DNA from: a virus
IMG/VR virus record: IMGVR_UViG_3300023235_000077
Location: 1 to 33,359 of that record
Strand: one strand, 5' to 3'
Length of the DNA: 33,359 bases
Both the position numbers and the translations under genes were made by a program. Shown one piece after another: positions 29,043-33,359 of the stretch (position 1 is the stretch's first letter; every line of letters starts with the position of its first letter). The notes under the pieces are model-generated. The model searched no databases and was not told where the DNA came from. It worked only from the letters and a program-made list of their open reading frames with translations.

Positions 29043-29468
29043 GTGTATTATTCGACTACGAATACACGCAAGCGCAAACAGAAAAAGAAGTCGGCCTCTG
29101 TCCTAGAGGCAGAGCGTCAACACGACAAGTTTCTCAAGAAGATGGGTATAGGCACTCGTAGCTCAGTTGGATTAGAGCAACGGCCTTCTAAGCCGTGGGT
29201 CGCAGGTTCGAGTCCTGTCGAGTGCGCCAAATCACAGACCTGTAGTTCAGTCTGGTTAGAACGGAGCGCTCATAACGCTTATGTCGCAGGTTCGAATCCT
29301 GCCGGGTCTACCAATAATGTTCTGTATGATTCTTCTATGGCAAAGAAACCAGAGAAGATTTATACTGGTATTGAGATTATAGGTATTGCACAGATGCATA
29401 AATCCAATGCAGTGCCAGTTCGGGGTAAGAAACAGGCAGAAGAGATTGCAAAGATGAGGCGAGGATGA
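29043..29468 (+). CDS. Open frame running through both tRNA genes; small basic protein at its 5' end
   Basis: The frame is open from ATG 29019 to 29468. I mark it from GTG 29043 because VYYSTTNTRKRKQKKKSASV and LEAERQHDKFLKKMG resemble a short basic protein of T4-like phages. No stop occurs before the tRNA genes, so the frame reads through both, giving tRNA-derived peptide (RSSVGLEQRPSKPWVAGSSP). Only the first 36 or so residues and the last 43, which have their own start at 29337, look like real protein. tRNA processing would cut the mRNA at about 29151 and leave a message without a stop codon. Confidence 0.35.
   Translation: MYYSTTNTRKRKQKKKSASVLEAERQHDKFLKKMGIGTRSSVGLEQRPSKPWVAGSSPVECAKSQTCSSVWLERSAHNAYVAGSNPAGSTNNVLYDSSMAKKPEKIYTGIEIIGIAQMHKSNAVPVRGKKQAEEIAKMRRG
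29152..29229 (+). tRNA. tRNA-Arg (TCT)
   Basis: This is a complete cloverleaf. The acceptor stem is GCACTCG/CGAGTGC, the D-stem GCTC/GAGC, and the anticodon stem ACGGC/GCCGT with loop CTTCTAA (anticodon TCT at 29187-29189). The T-stem is GCAGG/CCTGT with TTCGAGT. Discriminator G is followed by an encoded CCA. It reads AGA (and AGG by wobble), codons seen often in the genes of this window. Confidence 0.95.
29236..29313 (+). tRNA. tRNA with CAT anticodon (Met elongator or Ile2)
   Basis: This is a complete cloverleaf. The acceptor stem is AGACCTG/CGGGTCT (one T-G pair), the D-stem GTTC/GAAC, and the anticodon stem GAGCG/CGCTT with loop CTCATAA (CAT at 29271-29273). The T-stem is GCAGG/CCTGC. 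Discriminator A is followed by an encoded CCA. The paired A1-T72 and lack of three G-C pairs next to the anticodon argue against an initiator tRNA. Met elongator and lysidine-modified Ile2 cannot be separated by eye. Confidence 0.92.
29337..29468 (+). CDS. Small conserved-type phage protein
   Basis: This 43-residue protein starts at ATG 29337: MAKKPEKIYTGIEIIGIAQM, HKSNAVPVRGKKQAEEIAKM. It lies 23 bases after the second tRNA and ends in an ATGA overlap with the next gene. It shares frame with the long open frame through the tRNAs, but its own start makes a separate small protein likely. I have a vague memory of similar short proteins in T4-like phages. Function is unknown. Confidence 0.55.
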   Translation: MAKKPEKIYTGIEIIGIAQMHKSNAVPVRGKKQAEEIAKMRRG

Positions 29469-29689
29469 CCGAAGATCGCATTAAAGAACTTGAAATAGAG
29501 AATGAAAAACTCAAGAACATTCTCCGTAAAGTATTTCCAGAAAAGTCGGGACACTTCTTCATTTGTGGAGAAGCTGGTGAGAAGGATAGTTCTGGATTGC
29601 CAGATAAGATTTTTGTTTGTCCCACATACGGGCTTGATGGTTTTCAAGTATATAAAAAGGATGGCGACTATCGTGCGCCAGGATGGTAA
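29465..29689 (+). CDS. Small conserved-type hypothetical protein
   Basis: This is a 74-residue protein. An N-terminal coiled coil (IKELEIENEKLKNILRKVF) is followed by a compact domain with HFFICGEAGEKDSSGLPDKI and FVCPTYGLDGF. The F-I-C-G-E...K-D..GLP...VCP pattern is one I associate with small proteins of marine T4-like phages. Two cysteines could bind metal, but no full zinc site is seen. It is coupled by ATGA to the gene before it. Confidence 0.68.
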   Translation: MTEDRIKELEIENEKLKNILRKVFPEKSGHFFICGEAGEKDSSGLPDKIFVCPTYGLDGFQVYKKDGDYRAPGW

Positions 29690-29694
29690 GAGAA

Positions 29695-30018
29695 ATGAAT
29701 AATAAAGATTATGTTGTTGTTACTACTATTTCATCGCACCGTATGCGTTATGTAATGCATCGTGATGATCTCCAGAAACTAAATCCATTAGACCGAGTTA
29801 ATGCTATTGAGTGGGCTAACGATACAGTTAATGCTGATGAATGTAAAGAGTTCTCCCAAGAGCATATGGGGGAATATATCGTGGATACTGTTGAGATGAG
29901 CGAAGATGATATGCTTGAACTTTTTGATAAGGACAATGATTATCTTAGTGAATGGACAAAGGATCAAAAACTTGAGTTGGTGAGGAAAAGTATTGCTTCA
30001 GAAGATGGGGTTGAATAA
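29695..30018 (+). CDS. Acidic hypothetical protein
   Basis: This 107-residue protein starts at ATG 29695, preceded by GGTAAGAGAA; an in-frame ATG at 29683 is also possible and overlaps the previous gene. It is acidic (VEMSEDDMLELFDKDNDYLS) with DYVVVTTISSHRMRYVMHRD at the N-terminus. No domain, signal peptide or membrane segment is recognised. It is followed after 2 bases by another acidic gene, and the two share the phrase W(T/A)xDQKLELV / NNQKLAVV, perhaps a common helical element. Confidence 0.65.
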   Translation: MNNKDYVVVTTISSHRMRYVMHRDDLQKLNPLDRVNAIEWANDTVNADECKEFSQEHMGEYIVDTVEMSEDDMLELFDKDNDYLSEWTKDQKLELVRKSIASEDGVE

Positions 30019-30020
30019 CA

Positions 30021-30404
30021 ATGGTTGATGATTCTTATGATCTCAGTGATGAGATGAAAGATTTGACTAATAATCAGAAACTTGCTGTAGTGCAGTGGGC
30101 AATGAAGCATATTGTTGAACATGCCAGAGATGGTGGATCATATCGTCATCTTGTCTATGGGCGGCTGGGATTTGGACCTGAAGCATATGCCGCCCTTTGC
30201 AATGACGGGCTCACTATTTCAAATGAATTTGATCTTGAACTGAAAGATTTGATTCTAAACGCACTCAAAGAAGATGATTCAATCAAGATCAAGAGAGTAT
30301 TAGGATTATGCGACGAATTTGATTGTTTCGAATATGTTTCATGTGGCTGGCAAGCCATTGATCGTTATAGGGTCACTTGTTCTGAACATTATAATGAAAA
30401 ATAA
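30021..30404 (+). CDS. Acidic hypothetical protein
   Basis: This 127-residue protein reads LTNNQKLAVVQWAMKHIVEH, then GSYRHLVYGRLGFGPEAYAA and an acidic helical part. The C-terminus has three cysteines (CDEFDCFEYVSC). No known domain is seen. It follows the preceding gene by 2 bases and shares a weak NxxKL-type element with it. Function is unknown. Confidence 0.65.
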   Translation: MVDDSYDLSDEMKDLTNNQKLAVVQWAMKHIVEHARDGGSYRHLVYGRLGFGPEAYAALCNDGLTISNEFDLELKDLILNALKEDDSIKIKRVLGLCDEFDCFEYVSCGWQAIDRYRVTCSEHYNEK

Positions 30405-30419
30405 AAGAGAAAGAAACAA

Positions 30420-30776
30420 ATGACAATTAGTTACAGCACTAACTGGATGGGCCCCATCGCTCTCAGCTGGTATAGGGAACGTGATTTATTGATGCCCCCT
30501 GTAACACGCTGGAGTGATTTTCTCAAAGAAGAAGTTACCACTGAAGAAATCAAGCATAACTACATGGCCGGCCGTATTGACGTTCATGGAACTGAATTAC
30601 CATATGGTGATGAGATTGGATTGCCCTTAATGTCCGCCGCAGATTGGAATAGATTTTCAGTGTGGTTGGATGATTATGAAACTAAAACGATGGAAACCCT
30701 TGACAAAATCCTAGAATCATATTATAATGATGGCAACAGTGAAATTGAATGGTGGAAAGATAATGTTAGCATCTGA
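30420..30776 (+). CDS. Conserved phage protein of unknown function
   Basis: This 118-residue protein begins MTISYSTNWMGPIALSWYRE and contains YMAGRIDVHGTELPYGDEIG, LPLMSAADWNRFSVWLDDYE. The YSTNWMGP..L.WY...AGRID..G pattern is familiar to me from many unrelated tailed phages, always without a known function. AAAGAGAAAG precedes ATG 30420. Its 3' end contains a perfect-consensus promoter and the start of the next gene. Confidence 0.72.
   Translation: MTISYSTNWMGPIALSWYRERDLLMPPVTRWSDFLKEEVTTEEIKHNYMAGRIDVHGTELPYGDEIGLPLMSAADWNRFSVWLDDYETKTMETLDKILESYYNDGNSEIEWWKDNVSI
30700..30728 (+). promoter_or_regulatory. Perfect-consensus sigma70 promoter inside a gene
   Basis: TTGACA (30700-30705), exactly 17 bases, TATAAT (30723-30728). 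It lies in the 3' part of the gene at 30420. The expected start, about 30735, gives a leader of about 28 bases to ATG 30763. Confidence 0.72.
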
Positions 30777-31014
30777 ATACAAGAAAGAAGTCAACCGTCT
30801 TGAGGCTGAGTTGAAAGTTATGTCGGACTATGCAGACAAACTAGCAGATGGGTTACCAGAGGGTATGTTGCCTAAAGATATTGAGATTCTGAGGGCAACA
30901 AACGCCGAACTGATGCAGTTTTATGAGAGCGTGAAGAAGGCTTCTGATTATTGCGTTACACGATCAGAGTTAGAAAACTCTATTGACATAGCCATTGCGG
31001 AGTACGAGAAATGA
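30763..31014 (+). CDS. Small coiled-coil protein
   Basis: This 83-residue protein starts at ATG 30763, with GGTGGAAAG upstream. The N-terminal half is a coiled coil (YKKEVNRLEAELKVMSDYAD), followed by PEGMLPKDIEILRATNAELM and a final helix. The in-frame ATG at 30727 falls inside the -10 box and was rejected. It overlaps the preceding gene by 14 bases and the next by 4. Function is unknown. Confidence 0.65.
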   Translation: MLASEYKKEVNRLEAELKVMSDYADKLADGLPEGMLPKDIEILRATNAELMQFYESVKKASDYCVTRSELENSIDIAIAEYEK

Positions 31015-31187
31015 CTTGGCAACCGATTGATACTGCGCCGAAGGATGGGACTGAGATATTGACAATAAACATAAGGCATGAGGCGTTCCCCTGTGAAGTT
31101 GTTTGGTGGGAGTCTGGAGGATGGACGGAGGGGACACAATCTATCAAATCCACACACTGGATGCCATTACCGGCCCCCCCGACATGA
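31011..31187 (+). CDS. DUF551-like small protein
   Basis: This 58-residue protein starts in an ATGA overlap with the previous stop. MTWQPIDTAPKDGTEILTIN, W-W-x-SGGW and the ending THWMPLPAPP match the W.PI..AP.DG...W...THWMPLP.P pattern of DUF551, a short family common in phages with no known role. All the hallmark Trp and Pro residues are present. Confidence 0.75.
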   Translation: MTWQPIDTAPKDGTEILTINIRHEAFPCEVVWWESGGWTEGTQSIKSTHWMPLPAPPT

Positions 31188-31243
31188 GTACAGTGAAGGA
31201 TGAACTTAAAGATGCCGGTGGTAAAGTAGATCGTTGGGAATAA
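31184..31243 (+). CDS. Possible 19-residue mini-protein
   Basis: ATG 31184 overlaps the previous stop (ATGA), and the frame runs MSTVKDELKDAGGKVDRWE to TAA 31243. Translational coupling is the only support. It could equally be a chance frame before the promoter at 31259. Confidence 0.3.
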   Translation: MSTVKDELKDAGGKVDRWE

Positions 31244-31258
31244 TAATGAAAAAGGTGC

Positions 31259-31287
31259 TTGACAAACTCTGTTTAATGGTGTATACT
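31259..31287 (+). promoter_or_regulatory. Sigma70-type promoter
   Basis: TTGACA (31259-31264), a 17-base spacer and TATACT (31282-31287). The leader of about 31 bases contains GGGAGAA before ATG 31325. Confidence 0.75.
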
Positions 31288-31324
31288 AACGTATAAACTA
31301 AGAAGATATGGGAGAAATTGAAAA

Positions 31325-31651
31325 ATGAGTAATTATAATCCAGATAATTGGGTTGTTGTTAAAATGAGTGGAGATGATCCCCATTACCGAGTCCTTGCAG
31401 GATGGAGTGGTGGATATCTTGATGGCGATAGTTGGCGTATGAACTCTGGTATTACAAGTGTTGAAGATGCTGGTGACCAGTATAACTTTTATGGGTCGTC
31501 TGGTAGTTGTTATAGTTGTGATAAAGAAAGTTATACACTTCGTATGAACAATGCTGGTGCCTGGGCTAAACTACAAGAATTACACGGTGATAAGGTTGAG
31601 CTTATGGATGAAGACACTAATTGGATGAATACTGACTGGATTATTAAGTAA
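31325..31651 (+). CDS. Conserved-type hypothetical protein
   Basis: This 108-residue protein reads NWVVVKMSGDDPHYRVLAGW, SGGYLDGDSWRMNSGIT, then FYGSSGSCYSCDKESYTLRM and a C-terminal helix ending NWMNTDWIIK. It is rich in Trp, Tyr and Gly and looks like a small globular protein. It has its own strong promoter and ribosome site, which suggests early, high expression. No family is named. Confidence 0.7.
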   Translation: MSNYNPDNWVVVKMSGDDPHYRVLAGWSGGYLDGDSWRMNSGITSVEDAGDQYNFYGSSGSCYSCDKESYTLRMNNAGAWAKLQELHGDKVELMDEDTNWMNTDWIIK

Positions 31652-31655
31652 TTTT

Positions 31656-32051
31656 ATGATGAATGCTGAGATTTTCGATGAAACCTTTAAGCTTGCACAA
31701 GCAGTAGAACCTGTTCGTGGTGCAAGGATTGCAGCTGTAGTGGTTCGCAGGGGTAAGGTTATATCCTATGGATTTAATCATAAGAAGTCGCATCCCTTTC
31801 AGGCTAAGTTCTGTAAGAACAACCATGCGGTATTCTTTCATGCAGAGGTCCATGCAATCAAGAACGCACTAACATCTGTTGATGTGGATGACCTATCTAA
31901 GTGCGAACTATATATTGTAAGGGCAAAGAGGAACAAGACTAACAGAAAATGGATTACTGGTTTGTCAAAGCCATGTAGTGGATGCCAAAGGTGCATTGAC
32001 TTATTTGACCTAAAGAGTGTATACTATTCACAAGAAGGAGAATCGGTGTGA
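31656..32051 (+). CDS. Cytidine/deoxycytidylate deaminase-like protein
   Basis: This 131-residue protein has the deaminase zinc site: HAEVHAIKNAL (H-A-E, zinc ligand and proton shuttle) and KPCSGCQRCIDLF (PCxxC), with the N-terminal ARIAAVVVRRGKVISYGFNH strand typical of the fold. dCMP deaminases of T4-like phages feed dUMP to thymidylate synthesis. This one is shorter than T4 gpcd (193 residues), so the substrate may be dCMP, a free nucleoside or a base. Tandem ATGs lie at 31656 and 31659. Its 3' end contains a promoter for the bS21 gene. Confidence 0.8.
   Translation: MMNAEIFDETFKLAQAVEPVRGARIAAVVVRRGKVISYGFNHKKSHPFQAKFCKNNHAVFFHAEVHAIKNALTSVDVDDLSKCELYIVRAKRNKTNRKWITGLSKPCSGCQRCIDLFDLKSVYYSQEGESV
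31996..32025 (+). promoter_or_regulatory. Sigma70-type promoter before bS21 gene
   Basis: TTGACT (31996-32001), an 18-base spacer and TATACT (32020-32025), inside the end of the deaminase gene. The transcript would start near 32032, next to AAGGAG (32035-32040), giving a very short leader for GTG 32048. Confidence 0.55.
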
Positions 32052-32251
32052 GAATCGAAGTGCGTAATAATAATGTTGATAAGGCGATGAGAATTCTAAA
32101 GAAGAAGCTCACCGAAGATGGGTTCTTTAATGAACTACGAGAACGAGAATCCTATATGAGTCGGGGTGAGAAACGCCGACATGAACGTGCTTCTGCTAAA
32201 CGTAGGCAGAAGCGTAACCTTGAAAAACGAATGGAAGAACAGGGATACTAA
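32048..32251 (+). CDS. rpsU: Phage-encoded ribosomal protein bS21
   Basis: This 67-residue basic protein reads MRIEVRNNNVDKAMRILKKK, LTEDGFFNELRERESYMSRG, then EKRRHERASAKRRQKRN. The V-R-N/D-N..V..A...KK..(E)G...E...RE.Y...EKR pattern and length match bacterial bS21, which sits by the anti-Shine-Dalgarno end of 16S rRNA and helps initiation. A phage copy could replace host bS21 and favour phage messages. It starts at GTG in a GTGA overlap with the deaminase stop and has a perfect AAGGAG ribosome site. Confidence 0.9.
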   Translation: MRIEVRNNNVDKAMRILKKKLTEDGFFNELRERESYMSRGEKRRHERASAKRRQKRNLEKRMEEQGY

Positions 32252-32255
32252 TCCA

Positions 32256-32885
32256 ATGGCACGAAAGAAAATCACTGTTACCACAGACAATAGTGAGTGG
32301 AAAGCACCTAAGAAACGCAAATCCCGCAAACCTATGACTGAGGAACAAAAGGAAGCAGCATCAGAACGTCTTGTAAAGGCACGGGCAGCAAAATTAGAAA
32401 AAAACCCTGATTATGGTCAGACTAACATTCATGAAAGTCTTCGGAAGCTTCCTGACGATCACCAATTAAGTCCTGCTAAAGTTAAACATTGGATTAAAGT
32501 TCAACAGGACTATGCAAAGTCTGAACGTGCTGCTGTTCGACAGAATGTAAAAGGTTCAATAGCAAAACTTTCTGACCATGAAGCGTATGTTCGTAATATG
32601 CAGGCATATCTTCGCACAGGAACATGGGTTGACATGTTCTATGGTGAACAACAACAGGGTAAGATTCGCAACAGGTGTGTTGCGCTTGCTTACTACTGGT
32701 ATGGCCCACGCAAGGGTCAACCAAAAAGAGACGTAGGAACATTGTATCCTGATTTGGGATTGGTGTGGACACAAGAAATGCATGAAGAGGCTACTGGATA
32801 TGAGCGACCAAAAGACGATACCGCCGGACAACGTAGTAAAGGGCCCGTGGTCCGAAAAGGGCGGAAGAAAAGTAAAGCTTCCTGA
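32256..32885 (+). CDS. Basic conserved-type hypothetical protein
   Basis: From ATG 32256 this is a 209-residue protein; upstream in-frame ATGs lie inside the bS21 gene. It has a Lys/Arg-rich N-terminus (KAPKKRKSRKPMTEEQKEAA). The core has LPDDHQLSPAKVKHWIKVQQ, DHEAYVRNMQAYLRTGTWVD and CVALAYYWYGPRKGQPKRDV, with a basic tail. The core pattern is familiar to me from marine T4-like phages without a function. The charge suggests nucleic acid or ribosome contact. The 3' end is overlapped by the next gene by 86 bases. Confidence 0.72.
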   Translation: MARKKITVTTDNSEWKAPKKRKSRKPMTEEQKEAASERLVKARAAKLEKNPDYGQTNIHESLRKLPDDHQLSPAKVKHWIKVQQDYAKSERAAVRQNVKGSIAKLSDHEAYVRNMQAYLRTGTWVDMFYGEQQQGKIRNRCVALAYYWYGPRKGQPKRDVGTLYPDLGLVWTQEMHEEATGYERPKDDTAGQRSKGPVVRKGRKKSKAS

Positions 32886-33222
32886 TAAGGATATTATCCT
32901 ACATCATGAAAATCTTCAATTTGCTGAAGAGCTTACTCAAAGTTTGATGGTACAAATGATTCATACTATGAGTGAGAATGGTATTGCTGTTGGTGAGAAA
33001 GATTTCATTCGTGATATGGCAATGATCATTGAACTGGTTATGGGTTCCCTTTATAGAGATATGGAAATGGTCCATCCAACACATAAGTTTATGGAACAGT
33101 TTGTTGATATTATGGAATCTGGCGACACGTTTGAAACAGAAGTTGACTTTAATACTATTGTTGAACTTGCAAATTTGATAGAGGATGATGAAGGAGAAGA
33201 TGATGACCCAGAAATTTCATGA
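32800..33222 (+). CDS. Acidic hypothetical protein
   Basis: From ATG 32800 this is a 140-residue protein (MSDQKTIPPDNVVKGPWSEK). A mainly helical acidic body follows (HHENLQFAEELTQSLMVQMI; IIELVMGSLYRDMEM), ending in EDDEGEDDDPEIS. It overlaps the preceding gene by 86 bases in another frame, unusually long for this region; the in-frame ATG at 32782 would lengthen the overlap. Helical acidic proteins of this kind occur in T4-like phages, but no function is known to me. Confidence 0.7.
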   Translation: MSDQKTIPPDNVVKGPWSEKGGRKVKLPDKDIILHHENLQFAEELTQSLMVQMIHTMSENGIAVGEKDFIRDMAMIIELVMGSLYRDMEMVHPTHKFMEQFVDIMESGDTFETEVDFNTIVELANLIEDDEGEDDDPEIS

Positions 33223-33359
33223 ACCATTTAGCCCAACAATCCTAGAGACAACAGTTTCAGACAGGTTTGTTGATATTGTTAACGCTGTAGCTGATGATGT
33301 TCTCTCTAGTGATGAAAAGAGTAAGAGGTGGGATTGGTCACACAAGCTCGTTGGCAAAG
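33200..33359 (+). CDS. Partial protein, possibly 2OG-Fe(II) oxygenase family
   Basis: The gene runs off the end of the window. It starts at ATG 33200 or 33203 behind AAGGAG, overlapping the previous gene by about 20 bases. The visible 53 residues (FHEPFSPTILETTVSDRFVD, then KSKRWDWSHKLVGK) resemble the N-terminus of phage proteins often annotated as putative 2OG-Fe(II) oxygenases. The catalytic part is outside the window, so the family call is tentative. Confidence 0.5.
   Translation, partial: MMTQKFHEPFSPTILETTVSDRFVDIVNAVADDVLSSDEKSKRWDWSHKLVGK

Noticed and set aside
29100-29330. Protein sequence read from the tRNA region as a conserved protein
   Set aside because: The similarity comes from translating tRNA genes (the AGSSPV/AGSNPA type of artefact), and the cloverleafs are complete.

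Overview
This window is the genome interior of a tailed phage of the marine T4-like myovirus type. Every gene I accept is on the + strand, and genes are packed with 1-4 base overlaps (TAATG, ATGA, GTGA). The lineage rests on a gp61-like primase, class I ribonucleotide reductase (RNR) genes, MSLWG-type virion proteins, prohead-protease-style N-termini, T4-type late promoters (TATAAATA) and tRNA genes. Both ends cut through genes. The host cannot be named from the sequence; a Gram-negative marine host is inferred from the spanin lipoprotein and the outer-membrane secretion channel.

Region 1 (1-13.6 kb) is late and structural. It opens with very large modular proteins, including a nucleotidyltransferase fusion with an HNH-like segment and a chain of short modules joined by acidic LDE-A/G linkers. 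A Ca-loop protein, a HAD phosphatase and MSLWG/tail-type structural proteins follow. Next come a nested spanin pair, a DUF1353 protein, a QueC-like PP-loop enzyme and small membrane proteins. Late promoters stand before several of these genes.

Region 2 (13.6-21.5 kb) is nucleotide metabolism and replication, led by a strong sigma70-type promoter. It holds a gp61 primase, nrdA, an IscA-like carrier and a glutaredoxin-NrdB fusion. nrdA and nrdB are each broken into two genes by a split intein, and a free-standing GIY-YIG homing endonuclease gene lies in each break. Active RNR therefore needs two protein trans-splicing events. Small zinc-ribbon, SDR, membrane and SegE-like genes follow.

Region 3 (21.5-28.5 kb) is a block of envelope genes unusual for a phage. 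It has two small membrane/coiled-coil proteins, CsgF, CsgG, a curlin-repeat protein, a FecR-domain protein, a second curlin-repeat protein and a CHASE2-adenylate cyclase. A third GIY-YIG endonuclease follows. This looks like a curli (type VIII secretion) and signalling locus taken from a bacterium and compressed by overlapping genes.

Region 4 (28.5-33.4 kb) holds short early-type genes driven by TTGACA/TATAAT-like promoters, two tRNAs (Arg-TCT and a CAT tRNA), a deoxycytidylate-deaminase-like enzyme, a phage copy of ribosomal protein bS21 and several conserved unknowns. No stretch over 300 bases lacks a gene. I saw no CRISPR array, insertion sequence, rRNA or believable minus-strand gene.
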